64,000 bases of DNA from Lineus longissimus (GCF_910592395.1 NC_088309.1:5892501-5956500), one strand, 5' to 3'; shown: positions 9,497 through 22,169, counted from the stretch's first letter. Made by a program: numbers and translations. The notes: generated by a model from the sequence alone, not told the origin.

Positions 9497-11653
9497 CTAA
9501 TCCATCCACTCCCGACAGAGGACACCGGCTGGCCAGAAGTCCTCATGGAGCAACATGTCCTTGTCCTGTAGGTCAACAATGACTTTAGCTGACTGGGTGC
9601 CTCTAATTTTGCTTTTCATGAGTCTAACGTGCGGCTCGCTCACTTTGTGACCAACTAAGAACCTAAGTATTGAGTCAACGGTGGTCCGGGGCGAGATGAA
9701 CCCCACGAATAGGGGCGCCCTCCGCCGTCGAGGTTTTCTGGTCACGCCAGTGAATTCCCCGCAGCCCTGCTCGTTCGTTCTGTAGCTATCTACCCCAGAG
9801 TCGATATCCGGGTTCGGTCTGTTCTTTACCATGCACTGATTGGAGAAGACGACTGTTTCAATTTGCTTGGGTGGAGGGACCGCTCGTTCAGTTTGCTGGG
9901 TAGTGGGGGTGATCATCCGTTCGATATGCTGGGGTTGGGCCCCCATTCGTTCAACTTGCTGGGGCGGGGGGATCCCTTGCTCAGCCCTCCTGGCCAAGGC
10001 TGCTCGTTCTGAATGGTGGACCGCTGATGCATCACCGAGAGGTTGAGTGCCTTTGACACGAGTGGATGGCTGGTTTCCCGCGACCGTTTGTGCGCTGGCA
10101 TCCTTATGTTGCTCATTGCGGGTACGAGTAGCATAGCTATCCTTTTGGGACTTCAATTCGTTTGCTACTTTCCTTTCGGTATCAGAGGCCTTGGACTTGA
10201 CTGCGTCAAGCCCTTTGCGCAGATCTTTGAATTTAGAGTCAAGTTCATTCAAGATAGTCTCGGTGTTTTTGACGTCCGTTTTTACCTGTTTGACGTCATT
10301 GCGCAACTTGGCCACACCCGAGTCGCGCGTATCCTTTATGCGCTCAAAAGCAATTTTCACCTCCTTGAATTCTTTCGGCAGATTCTCAAAGGTCTCACAT
10401 TTACCCCGCAGCCTCTCGTTATCCTTAGCTAGGGCCTCGCGTTTCCGGCTCGCATCCGACAACTCCGAACGCGTGTCACTGAGATCCCTTTGCAGTTTGT
10501 GGCACTCTGCCTTTAACGAGGAGTACTCCTGCTGGTGCTCCTTTAGGGCAGCTTGAAGGCCTTCGTACGCTGCTTCACAGGCCTCCATCCTAGCAAGTAC
10601 GGAAGCGATATCGGATTTTGTCTGTTTAACGAACGTTTTGCCTCGATTCGAGATTTTGTCTGGCTCTTGAGAATCAGTAACTTTATCCCGAATTCGGTTC
10701 AGTTCTGTCTCAAACGAGCCCACAGATTCTTTCAGCGCAACGATATCGGTGATCGGATCGTTCAGAGTTGCGTGGTCTTTTTCATCCTTTTCCCGGTGCA
10801 GATTAGTGACCTGCGCTTGCAGGTTACCATTTTCAGCATCGAGCCTTGAGACAGTTGCAGTAAGTTCTGCAAGTTTGACTTTGTTTGCATTAAAATCGTG
10901 TGACACTGCTTTATTAAGCTCTTTATACTGTTCGAGCTCAAGCGCGGGATCGCTATGAGTGTTTTTGAAAGAAGCCATGTCATTTTCAAGCCTACACACA
11001 CACGCGCAAATGTCCGCCATTGAGAGAAGCTTTGGGCCATGCACTGGATTAGTATTTGCGGTTATGCGAATGTTTGAGGTTTCCTGATCGGTTTCCACTT
11101 CAACACCTTGCTCATGTACATCTACACTGGTAGCGCATGAGTTGGCAGGCGCGATTCGGACATGGCGTATGGCTTGGTCGAGGATCAGCTGCCTTCTATT
11201 GATATCCGCAGGGGTTGAACCTCTGCTATGCGAGCGATAAACCTCATAAATATCGTGAACTGTGGCCCCGTCCAAGAAAGACTGGAGCAAATAACAGTCA
11301 TTAGCATTTTTGACGTGCTTGGTCCCACCACCCTTGGTGCTTTTGCGTTTGATGGGTTCGGAAGTCGGACAATCGTCTGGCCGGGCTGCTTTAGCCTTAT
11401 CGGACAGCCATGATCTAAACAGATCTATCTGCACAGTGTTCTCTCCTGTCAGCTCGAGTAATCTTTCGACGTACGAGTCTTTAGGGAGGTTTGAGAGTTC
11501 TCCTTGAAAGTGGCCGTACCAGGCCTGATCAGCGGGTATATCGCCACTTTCGCCATTGTCGGACAACATGGATGCCTGTGAGGAAACCGAAGGAGAATTT
11601 AACTCCCTTGAAAGTCCTTCTGGCGTGAGATCTGCGTTGCTCTCAAAACTCAT
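9497..11653 (-). CDS. LINE ORF1: coiled-coil nucleic-acid-binding protein
   Basis: This is a 718-residue ORF starting at an ATG (11653-11651) and ending in TAG at 9499-9497. Residues about 230-500 are heptad-rich and Lys/Glu/Leu-rich, predicting a long coiled coil for oligomerisation, as in other LINE ORF1 proteins. Residues about 555-605 hold a four-fold repeat of roughly 10-14 residues, such as PPPQQVERM and QPQHIERM. A basic patch KPRRRRAP precedes a C-terminal module of about 75 residues (LFVGFISPRTT ... VLCREWMD) that resembles the RRM-like C-terminus of some CR1-type ORF1 proteins. Its role is presumably RNA binding and chaperoning in the retrotransposition particle. The plus-strand frames across this region are antisense shadows. 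Confidence 0.88.
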   Translation of the reverse strand: MSFESNADLTPEGLSRELNSPSVSSQASMLSDNGESGDIPADQAWYGHFQGELSNLPKDSYVERLLELTGENTVQIDLFRSWLSDKAKAARPDDCPTSEPIKRKSTKGGGTKHVKNANDCYLLQSFLDGATVHDIYEVYRSHSRGSTPADINRRQLILDQAIRHVRIAPANSCATSVDVHEQGVEVETDQETSNIRITANTNPVHGPKLLSMADICACVCRLENDMASFKNTHSDPALELEQYKELNKAVSHDFNANKVKLAELTATVSRLDAENGNLQAQVTNLHREKDEKDHATLNDPITDIVALKESVGSFETELNRIRDKVTDSQEPDKISNRGKTFVKQTKSDIASVLARMEACEAAYEGLQAALKEHQQEYSSLKAECHKLQRDLSDTRSELSDASRKREALAKDNERLRGKCETFENLPKEFKEVKIAFERIKDTRDSGVAKLRNDVKQVKTDVKNTETILNELDSKFKDLRKGLDAVKSKASDTERKVANELKSQKDSYATRTRNEQHKDASAQTVAGNQPSTRVKGTQPLGDASAVHHSERAALARRAEQGIPPPQQVERMGAQPQHIERMITPTTQQTERAVPPPKQIETVVFSNQCMVKNRPNPDIDSGVDSYRTNEQGCGEFTGVTRKPRRRRAPLFVGFISPRTTVDSILRFLVGHKVSEPHVRLMKSKIRGTQSAKVIVDLQDKDMLLHEDFWPAGVLCREWMD

Positions 11654-11774
11654 TGTGACATCATTAGATTCCTCACCTCTAGTTGTTTATATTCCGGTTG
11701 AAAACGGGTAAGATAGTCCTCGCTATGTTGGGTTATCCGAAGAAAACTAACACCGGTCCTTGAAGATCGACTAG

Positions 11775-11793
11775 CTCTGCCGCCATCTTGAAA
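11775..11793 (-). promoter_or_regulatory. YY1-like site in the LINE 5' region
   Basis: On the element strand the sequence reads TTTCAAGATGGCGGCAGAG, a close match to the YY1 consensus AANATGGCGGC. It lies about 120 bp upstream of the ORF1 start. Mammalian L1 has a YY1 site in its 5' UTR that positions transcription start, so a similar role here is plausible but inferred. Confidence 0.45.
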
Positions 11794-14700
11794 TCTTTGT
11801 TCAGCGTCAGAGTTTATTCGAGAGTTGTACAGAGTTGCATTTGGCAACGAGTACCGTTCAAATTAAAACATGGTAATTGAAAGGAAGCGTCTAGAATTCA
11901 TCAGAAAGTTGACGCTGATCTCGTATCAATGGTAGACAAAGCCGCTGGTGCGGTCGGCGACATCGCAGGACGGATGATGGAAGCGGTCGAAGTGGTTGTT
12001 CTTGCCTAATCACTACAGAAGAAGGGTCATAGCTTTGTGTCTGCTGCTGGCACAGACTTTTTTCCAAAGTACATGTATTAGCGATGATATTTGAAATTTC
12101 TCCGCTTTTGTGCACGAGTGTCAACGGAAAACGGCTACAAGCTAATTACTTCTCTCCGATCGTGAGCTCAGCTTAATTCTGTGTTTCTTGATTAACTACA
12201 GCATGCTGGCAATGGCGGATAACTACACGGCAAATTGCTTTCATTTTCTCCCAAGCATGTTTTAATCCGTGCCTGATGATAGCTAGAGAAATGGCCGGGT
12301 AGTGTACATATTACGTAGGAGGCGAGTGGCCGAAGTGTGCCTTCGAAAAGATAATAGTCCGATGGTTTCAGGACATATTTACGATAGACAGGCTGGAATC
12401 GGATGCTTGCTCATCGGAGGTAGAGCAGTAAAACCTCTCTTAAATGATGTCATTGCCCGAGGGACCTATGCACGTGCCATTATTCATTTCTAGGGTACGA
12501 GATACCACATTCGTGAAAACAGATGGTGAGAACATTTGACAAATAGCCTAAGAAAACACCCGGCGTCGCTTTCAGCATGCAGAATTCTGTCAGAAATAAC
12601 GCTAACTGTTTTTATATGACACATTAAGGCAAATATATGTCGCGCTTACGTCAATGGCATCGCTTGAGTATTTATCAGACGCACCAGGTTTTCCGAAATA
12701 CGTATGTTGATACAACTGCCGCGCTCATGGATATTACCTGTTTTGCTTGGGCAGTCATAAATCGTATGGTATCAACCAGACACATATCGTGGCGAATTGG
12801 CGGAAAGATATCCAGAAGTGTCCAGCTTTTCTTTCGCCGGTTCGCGTTGCTGAACATTGAACGTTTATGGATGCCTTTTTCAAGGCAAGACACTTTTTGA
12901 GACCACCGTACTATACAAACTAAAGCGTCACTTCAAAATTCAACTGCGGTCGGGTCCAAGCTCATGCGCTGACCGTTGATCGCTACTCGTAACTCGCAAC
13001 TCGTTACTACTAATTCAAAACTCTCATTTCGTATCTTATCTAGTAACCAGTAACTCGTAACTCGCATTTTGTGTTTCGAATTTCGCATTAGCCTTCTCTG
13101 GGCTTTCGCACAGCTTACATTGTCCTCGATCGTAACAATAACCATCTGTGACGACAGTCCAATTCCCGTTAGTGGATCAAGTCGGGTTGAAATTTCACTT
13201 CATCTTGGTTGAGAATAGCACAGCTGCGTCTGATATAAGGTCGCGTTTAGGATTCGTCTAGCGAATAAGCTTGCTTAATCTTGTATCAAATTGTGAATTT
13301 GGATAACCAGCTTTGTATGGCGACAACTTCTGCGATGTTCCCTCTTGCAGTTTATGAAGTTACTTTAAAGGGGAACAAAAAGCCAGAGCTGGAGGGGGCG
13401 AATTGGTAGTCTTTGGGTCACTATACAGTTAGGGTCCTGGGGTTGTGTTTGATTCAGCAATTATCTCGTCGGTCGTGTCAACCCTTCAGTCTCCAAGAGG
13501 GGGTTAAAGCAATTGGCTGCAATATGATAATCATCACCTGAAGGGCTTAGATGAGGTGACATCTGTCCCCGGATAGGATGAAAGCGGCTTTCTATTATCG
13601 GTAAACATACGAGATATCGATTTAGTATTTTGTCTTGGGTCGCTTGGCTACTTCTGTTGCCGCGCTGGGGCAATTTCTACAAACGTCATACGGTGGGGCC
13701 CTGCATGTTTACGGTGCTTAGCTCTCAGGCAACGGGCTTCGATATACATGACCGTACAGAGAAAGCTTCGTAGGGAATACCTCGGTAAGGTCAGAATTCG
13801 ATCGTCAGAAACCTCCTTCTCCTTCTTTACATGTACGTATTGAATCGCGAAAATCAATAGCACACGAATTTGATACGTGCCCCGATTGCTCAGCCAAAAG
13901 ACGTAAGGCGCGGCCAGACGACTAAGCCGTTGCTGGATGATCTTGTCTTTGTGATTGCTATAGACGGTATGATGGTCAACATCGAACGCAGAAGAGGAAA
14001 AAGACCTAAATGTAATTAGAAGTACGTTGAAAAAGATATAGTCTTATCCATTAGGCGGCGAACTCCATCCTGAGCGTGCATGTATCCATTGCCGTATGGT
14101 AATAGTCTCGCAGTTCATGTCAGATGTCATTATCACTCGTCAATTCATCAACACCTTTGCTCAGGCCTTTACAACAACACCAACATAAACTCCAACCTGG
14201 GACGTGATATAAATTAGGATAAAGAGTTTCGAACGCCAAAACTTTGACGAAGTCGCCGGTTATATGTACCCGGCAATGTATATACGTACGATGACATGTA
14301 ATTCACAAATGTTGCATGGTTGAAGTAACTTCGTCAGAATCAGAAAATTTCGGCTGCCGCACCTGCCTGATTCAGTTGATGTGGCCAAGCAAACTTTAGC
14401 TCACCAATCACGTTTTTACGGAAAGCCGCATGACCTGCCACAAGGTTAATTCAGTAGCCCTTGGGGAATACGTTTGCCAATGACCGCTTGATGGGTTGTC
14501 GATGTTTGCTCTGTCGAGTATGAAGCAGCTCACATCGACCGCATCTGCTGGTAAAATGATCACTTCGTGAGACGAAGTGGTTATTGGTACAATGTCGTGT
14601 GGCCTCCAAATGCATTTTACGGCAGAAGTACATACGAGACATATGGCAGTTGACCGTTAATTCCCCTACCTAATCAAATTTTGAGGTCGGTCTCCCGTTT

Positions 14701-15958
14701 GACGAGACAGGCATATGTTTGGCCGGCACCAGAGGTGTTTCGCGGGTGTGGATCAGGGTCGATCCGCCCGCCAGAATGCTTCTTGAAGAATCTCGCTTTA
14801 AATGTTTCTAGTGATACAGTGTTTTATTCTGTCGAGCCTGCAATGCCTTACACTGAATCAGCTTTGAGGGAATCAGTATTTTGACTGGAACTATTTATCG
14901 TCGGATATTATTTTTACTGTCTAACATTCGTGACATTGAATGCACTTTGACGATTACGAAATTGCCTATAAGGGAAACAAAGGTGTCCAGAATCACCCAG
15001 GAACGAGAGTCGGTCATTTAGATATCGCAGCGCCAGGTTTATCATAGGATGTTTCGCTCGTAAAGAAGGGTGATTAACTTGGCGTCAGGTTTTATCGGTT
15101 GTTTAGCGCTAGATGACACGGCTAATGTAGTAATACCCAACCGAGATTGGACTGTTTGCTCGAAACATCACTTGCCCGACAAATCATTGTACGCACCAAA
15201 AAACGAAAAGACATGCACCACTACTGGCTTCAATCAACCAACCTTTCAGTAACTTTAACTGCAACTTTCGAATGAGCTGAATGGGAGCTTGCAATTCGTC
15301 GCTCAGCAACTATAGACTGGTTAGGTTCGCGGTTAATATTCAAGGCAATTTCAAAGTCGCCACTCGCGAAGATACTGTGGCACCGTGACACAGGTGTGCT
15401 TTAAAAAGATAGCAAGTACCGGTAATTAAAATGGCCATTTAAAGCATATTTCGGAGCACTAAACCCATAAATTTGTTGTTTTCATTAACAAAGATGATTT
15501 AGATTCAATTACTGTCATCGAAATAGCCGTTTTATCACGCCACCATTTTGATCATGACGAGTACGCGTAGGAGCACATGAGTTGTTCGGGAAAATATTGT
15601 AGTACTGTGGACCAACCAACCTCGACAGCAAACCTCGATTGCCTACTGCAATGAGCTTACTGATTGTTGATAATTAAAGTAATCAAGATTTACGAGTTCC
15701 GTGTACTCTTGCAGTGACATCCAATTAACGATGATGCCGTCCCCAGATGCATGCCTACACCAATTCTCCGTGGCTATACTTGTTACTGGGTAGCTTTCTT
15801 TGCTGAGGCAGACACATAAAAAAGAGAGAATTGTGCAATTACCGACAATTTGTAAAGATGTAGAAGTAGAGTGTTGACAAATTTCGTTTGTTTGCGCGGG
15901 TCCAGGGTTTCCAATCGAAGTACAAAATCCTCTCGGGTTGCCGAACTCTGCGAGCAAT

Positions 15959-16029
15959 ATGGCGGCACCACATTCTACTATACCCTTCGATGCTCCAGGA
16001 GTGGAACTCGGGTCGAAATTTAGTGTTAA
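15959..16029 (+). CDS. Candidate first coding exon (orphan)
   Basis: An ATG in the context GCAATATGGCGGC opens 23 codons plus two bases and runs into a perfect donor AA|GTAAGT at 16030. The peptide begins MAAPHSTIPFDAPG. I could not find a downstream partner exon, and the gene is unrecognised. AATATGGCGGC also fits the YY1 consensus, so this could instead be a promoter element. Confidence 0.3.
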
Positions 16030-17897
16030 GTAAGTAACACGGGTCCGGTCGCATGCACAGTATATCGATTTCACTCCAAGCCGGTTAAAGATTAAATCTT
16101 TCATTTTGCTGCTCCTCTGCTAACCTCCGGCAACAAAACGTATTCAACCACAGTTACCAATGTACATTGTCGCGTGTACGTAAAACACGAAGCTCGGTGT
16201 CTGCGCCATTTGCAATATTCAACTGAATGCGTAGTTTCATCTGGTTCAAAAGCTCCTGTTCAAAAGCTATGATCCAGTTACTGGCCAATCAGAAGTCACC
16301 TTACGGCCTGTTCGGCGAGGAAAGCATGGCCATGATTGTGTATGAGGCTGCTGAGTGGCCATACTTGAGAACGGAAGTTAATTTGCTGCATCCAACATCA
16401 ACGGGCAGTTGCACGGCGACTTCAAATTGCGTCATTTCTGTTTGCCCCACATTTAGCATACGTATATACTAAGTATATATAGCGAAGTGGGTTAGGTATC
16501 CTCAGGCATTTGGTATTTGGTAGTTGAGGCCAATCTTAACCTTCCACACCAGATTTAGCCCCATGGATACTCTTCTATCCAGCATCTAGAACCCACATTG
16601 TTGGGATTGTTATCGCGGCGGTGGCCGAAGGGAATCATGGTATCCAAGGCTGCTAGAGCATGGTTTGCCAAGACAACTTGGTTTCTATTGCAAAGTAACG
16701 CTAACCAAGCTACTCACGTATGTCATAGCGAAGTTCGGTCACAAAATCTACCAATGCAATAGTTTGACGGGCGCGATGAGTATGGTTTCATGGATTCGTC
16801 AACCATAACCTCTTTGGTTGGTATAAAATGTGTCGAAAGCAATTACTCGGTGGATTTTTGTGCCTGAAACATATCACTGGCAATATTGAGGTGTGTTCTT
16901 TTTCAGGACAGGCAAAGCGTTTCCAGCAACAGTTCAACTACATTTACTGAATCTGAAAGATCTGATCGAGATGCCATTCCCCTACGGAATGCATGCATTA
17001 GGTCACTTACATTCACGTACAAATGGCTCTAAATACGAGGAACAATACCTCACTATAGTACATGCACATAACGCTCGTGTCAGTGCATGTTTTCAAAGGG
17101 AGGTATCACTGATGACCAACAGCCACAAGAAAATACGATGAACGCATGCATGGCGTCCCATCCTTTCCCTAATTTGCTGACGTTATACATGTCCACGTCG
17201 TATCGCATCGCTGTAGGGATGCTGGTAATCCGCTTTTCGAACCCCATGAATGCTTTAACGATCGTTAGTAATCCCCCATAATTCGCGTAAGTTTATTGCA
17301 TTGGTGACGACGTTTTAATTGCAATGTGGCAACATAAAGAAAGATGATCACATAGATAGGTGAGTATAGTTGTTCAGCATTTGTTGAACAAAAAGTCGTC
17401 AAGTGAGAATCCTGAAAGCAGGTTGTCATCATACCTTCTTTCATAGGTCCCTTCCGTTTGGTTAGAAACACGACCAGACAATAAAACAGCTGAAAAAAGT
17501 TTAGGCTTTCATATTGTCTGAACAATAGTGGATATCGAACATTGCCAAATCCGCCACCCTTTTAGTATAATAATAGCGCATCCTCTGGCATTCCGCATAT
17601 GCTGTACAAAAACAACCTACGAATCCATGGTGACCAGTTGAAAGCTTTGCCGGGGGTCTCAGCTCCTAACAACAACTGGATGCAAACACTGACGTAACGA
17701 TTAAATTGCAGTACTTCTTTGGACCAGAAGCAACGATAGTTATCTTATGCAACCAATGTAAAGGATTCAATAAGAACCAGCAGCTTAGAATTCACGAAAC
17801 AACACCAATAATAATATGATAAAACACAATCAATGTGCTCAAAAGGTAGCGCCAAAGGGTCGAATATCTATGCCACGGAACACCTACCCAATCAATC

Positions 17898-18514
17898 GAT
17901 GTCGGTCAATAACCAATATATTTTTAAGGAACAAATGCATTTCGTAGCTCTTAATGAATTTATTGGCCATGACTGTCCAATATCCTTCGTCAACAGCCTT
18001 TTTACAGCTTGGATCAGTAACAGAGCAAGATGAAAGCAAATACTGGCTGATCACACAATTCTCCCATCTTTCGCGCAGAAGCCTTGACTAATTGTGTTGC
18101 TCGGTCCACTTACTGAGGAGCCAATAGCTATCGGATGATAAAGGCAACGTGCTCTTTCTGTAATTACACCGACTGGATGATATAGAAGTCATATCATGAA
18201 AGTGCCAAATATCTCTCTGTAAGTAATGAGCAACAAATGGCTGACAATGAAGCAACTAGCTACCAAGCTTTATCAGCCCAAAAAACAACCAACAGATGTC
18301 GGTGCATAACCAATAGATGTGTAAGCAGCAAATGCCTTTCATGGCTCTTAATGAATTAATTGTCCATGTGCCCAATGTCCGTTATAGTTAATACCTGTGT
18401 AACATTCTCCTTACAGCCTGGCCTGTTGAGAAGAGAGCCAATTATCAGCCGACTGATCACACACTTCTCTCATCTGGCGCTTGAAAGCCTTGACTAATTG
18501 TGTTGCTCGGTTCA
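17898..18514. repeat. Diverged direct duplication, two copies about 400 bp apart
   Basis: Segment 17898-18110 resembles 18295-18514. Shared text includes GATGTCGGT, ATAACCAATA, GGCTCTTAATGAATT or AGCTCTTAATGAATT, CTGATCACACA and GCCTTGACTAATTGTGTTGC. Divergence and small indels show an old event. Neither copy has a long conserved reading frame. Confidence 0.6.
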
Positions 18515-21500
18515 TTAAGTCCTTGTGGCAATCATTTCCTATACGGACTAAAGTAACCAGACTGTACGACACGAGTGATCACCCTTTCTCTCTCCATGGA
18601 GTTTTTCTGTTTGCCGACCAAATGCACGGATTCTGTGACTGATGGTGTAACCAGACGTTCTGCACTCTAAGCACTACGGCACCCGCTTCCCGCGAGTGCA
18701 ATGCCCCTGTTAGAGAGTATGTCTTTGTTCGATCACTTGTAGATTTTGGAGGAATAATTCATACATGAGTTGCAAACCCCTGAGATAAAAATAAACACAA
18801 AGCACCGTGATTCTCATCAATTTTGACATTTTTTTCAAGCAGTGTTGCCGTGAACCCTTCACGGCTGCCAATACCACTGACATCAAGCAAACTACAAATT
18901 CAATGACTACGTGTATTTTTAACAATAATTTAATTACAGAAGAGATAGATCTGGTGACGCATTTCCATAGTTACAGCCAATAACATACTAACAGTTTCTC
19001 CCAATCGGCAGAAGAGTAATGACATCGATAGCGCCATTCCTAATCGATATTTTCCTCGTTTACTGCCGGTGTTTAATAAGATTAGCAAGTCATCTTTTTC
19101 ATTCTGCCCTACCACTGATTTTTTTTACCTACCATCGGCATGAGAACTTCATTTATTAAGTGCGAAATATTTTGTTAATTGTAGAAATCACAAGCCGTGT
19201 TGGATTCTCACAACTACCAATGGTGGGTGTTCTCACGCCATCATCATCAAAGTTGTTAACATTACCACTGGCATGCGCACTTCCCAGTACTCTCAATTGA
19301 AAATATTTGCTGCCAAATCATCTGCTTCTTATTATTCGAAAACTTTCAGAAGCAGAGTGTGCGTAAGTCTTTTGGAAATGCCTGGAGGATATTCCGTAAG
19401 AAGAATTTCTCTCATCAAAGCTGCAAATGAGACGTTTAGCTGATCGTTAATAAGGAAACTATCGTGTGTGTTTTTTCAAATTTTATGGTGTTACAAATTC
19501 TTAAAGATGTTTGTCGGCTTGCTCAGCAACTCCAACAAATTAGAGGGAGATATTTGTCATTCGGCCAATGACATCTTGAGAAGTTACGTGCGAGGCGACT
19601 CATCAGATCTCAAATGCGCTCTAATCAGACACTCGAGATAACGATTGAGCAACGCGCTGAAAATAACTCAGGAGAAAAAAACTTTAGAGGCAAAAATATT
19701 CGTGTCATTCGGAGCGATTTTTCATTAGATTCACGATTTCTAGAGAGGACTTGATGCTTTGTTCGTTTCTATTTGATTTAAGATGTCAGATGTAATAAGG
19801 CCAGAGCTTTGAAGTGACATTAAGTGGATTGGAGAGGTATATAAGGCAGATGTGGGGGAACATTTGGCGTAATGATCCCATCAGATTGAGAAATCTTGCA
19901 ACGGTCGGTGTACCCCTCGCCATGTTGAATAGGAATAATTATCATCCTTTCAGAGTGCCACCTAACGGGGAGAATCTATAAGACCAGCCTGGCGGTGAGT
20001 TGGAGAGAGCGAACATCACTTAGATCCCATTCGAAAGTTGGAGCAGAAAGGAAGTACCACCTTCACAGTGCTCTGTGAATTACAGACACCTGCAACGTTA
20101 AGCCGATAATATACTTATTCATTCACCATGATTCATGTAAAAATACTATCAAAGTGGAATATGATGAATATTTGCCACTGACTTTATGCAAGTGAAAGGA
20201 GAGTATGAACTTGCATCGACATGGACGAAAAAACGCCTCATTTCACCCGTCACCGCTCGATTTATCTTCCCTAACGAATATCAGTATATCTGAGGGGCTT
20301 AAGCAGCATGATAAATCAACTTAAGTTTTCCAATGTCTTGTATGAAATGCATTTTGTCGTTTGCGAGAAATCCGCCGATAGCATTTTCTAATATCTCTTT
20401 TTAAGTACACCAGTCTACAAGATTAGCGGAACACGTCTCACTCAGCGGATAGATGGTTTTATCCGTTGAACGTCATCTTAGTTTGTCGTAAGGCGAACAC
20501 GGTGAAACAGAAATTGTGCTGATGCTCATTTCGAAACCTATTATGCAAAGTGCGCTGTATTTGCAGATCTATATTGACATCGTAATGGAAAAACTGAATA
20601 AAGCATCTGGGAGCATCAGGAACAGATTATCGGTTAATACAAATTCATGAATATGGTTTAGTCCAGATTGGATTGACTATTTTGTTTTACTCTGCATTTA
20701 CCACTTTCCCCAAGCAGCAATTTGGGACTCCCTGACAGGACAATTGGCCAATCAGAAGAGAGCTATCATGCTTGTTCGGCGCAGACAGCACGGGCATGAC
20801 CACATACGGGGATTTTGATTGGTCATAATCTGTCACCGCACAGGATGAGACAGGTTTTGCAAGCCTTTCGACAATCCACCGAACAAGGATGAACTGGTAG
20901 CAAGATGAGATAATTTCCCAGGAGAGGAGGAAGTCGAAAAACCTTGTTGGCGACATATGCTCCTCTTACATGCTCCAGTTTAAGTCCCGAACAAGAAGAC
21001 AAGAAGAAACTAACGATCCAGCGTCGAGGTTTGCAGGCCGTTGTTTCCCAGTATCGTCCCTCCTGCATCATTAGTGTGTCCAAGCCGGTCATCATAAGCC
21101 AGTCGATTGTCATTTGTTGTTGGGCAGTGTCAGCTTTAGTGTTTATGCCATCAGCTAATAGGACATATTGTCATCGCCGATTGTGAGATTATCGTGAATG
21201 GATTGCTTGTTAGTGTGCGCGGTAGGCATCGGACGCCCATGGCATTGCTCGAATGGTCATGACTTAACAGCAAAATGACAAATAAGAAAATTATTGACCA
21301 GTGGCTGTGGCGTCTTGTTCCTTCGCTCAGGATATGTACATTTACACGTATGTGTTTTAAGTAGTCACGGAAGAACACGAAATATGATGAGGGCACACCA
21401 CCTCGATTGTCCGCAGCTTCAGACAGGCAATACATGTGGTATATACTGGATATGGCCACAAACATAAATCTATACACCTTAATATAGGTCCGCGATATTG

Positions 21501-22169
21501 CCGATCCAAGAGGTGAGGCTAATTTCGTCTATCCTGGAAAAAGAGCAGACGACTCATCATAGGAAAGCCATAATTCTGACGATAGCTGGCCTTATTGCAG
21601 ACGACGTGTTATTAAAGTATACCCCACAGGTTGGATACTAGTACCTTTTATCAGGAGTAGTTATTCATGAAACGCGGTAATTTCTTACCAATGTAATTAC
21701 CCAGGGTGGCTGCGGACTCTTTGCGCAAATGTAGATGTAACTGGGCGCCAGCTGACCGAGCTTACCAGGCACGGCCCGAATCTATTTGAGTCTTTGTAGT
21801 CATTGCAAGAGGAAAAAACCGAGACCGGTGTAATGTTTTTGAGTGTTTCTGTTTTTGAGTGTTTCCCCTCATTGTTTGGGAACGCTCAAAAATAGATTGA
21901 CAAGTTTTTCTGTGTATCCCCTCTATTGAAAAGTCGTGGTCTCTCTAGCTGCCTATTGTTTGGAAACACTGACACATGGGGAACAACCACAGATGTTACA
22001 CCGGCCCATTTTACCGACAAGTATCTTGACCAACGAAAGAGGCGAAGAAACTTTTGCCGATCGTGGAGTTGATCAAAAGACTCAAAGTAGTGTTAATACA
22101 TGTAGAAACGTAATTGCGAAGATTTGGGGATCAAAGGAAATGTACCGCAGACTCTTCCACTGAAAGATT

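Larger units (their letters stand above)
5862..11850 (-). mobile_element. Intact non-LTR retrotransposon (LINE), CR1/Jockey-like
   Basis: A two-ORF LINE on the minus strand. In element orientation it has a short 5' region with a YY1-like motif, ORF1 (11653-9497), ORF2 (9485-5988) and a 3' UTR of about 125 bp ending in AATAAATAAATATATATA near 5862. The short simple-repeat tail without a long poly(A) is typical of CR1/L2-type LINEs. Both ORFs are uninterrupted, so the insertion is young or possibly active. Both ends are approximate: the 3' end is placed at the microsatellite, and the 5' end between ORF1 and unrelated sequence near 11.85 kb. I saw no clear target-site duplication. The clade is inferred from domain order (apurinic-type endonuclease, then RT, then C-terminal Cys/His cluster, no RNase H), not from a tree. 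Confidence 0.9.
11851..22169. other. Largely non-coding, repeat-containing stretch
   Basis: No gene can be assembled. Minor items: a 42-codon plus frame at 11881-12009 that could be a terminal exon (AG acceptor-like ATTCATCAG near 11906); heptamer-like ACTCGTA/ACTCGCA repeats at 12980-13070; a candidate first exon at 15959-16029; the 17.9/18.3 kb duplication; and a stem at 21843-21892 (TTTTTGAGTGTTTCCC against GGGAACGCTCAAAAA). The 153-codon minus frame at 15643-16104 overlaps the candidate exon on the other strand and matches nothing I know. No tRNA or rRNA signature was seen. Confidence 0.5.

Noticed and set aside
9486-9509. ORF2 start at 9509 overlapping ORF1
   Set aside because: The codon there is GTG, not ATG. 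The first ATG is at 9485, after the ORF1 stop, so no true overlap is needed.
9840-10556. Several plus-strand frames of 68-129 codons
   Set aside because: They lie antisense to LINE ORF1, whose coding frame is clear; they are shadows of its biased composition.
11650-11847. 65-codon minus frame just before LINE ORF1
   Set aside because: It covers the LINE 5' region including the YY1-like motif and has no recognisable protein features.
15643-16104. 153-codon minus frame
   Set aside because: No domain, Cys scattered, and a better exon candidate with a GTAAGT donor lies on the other strand. Left as unsupported.
16265-20860. Shared GGCCAATCAGAAG...TTCGGCG text at 16284 and 20748
   Set aside because: Similarity covers only a few short blocks; I could not extend it to a convincing repeat.
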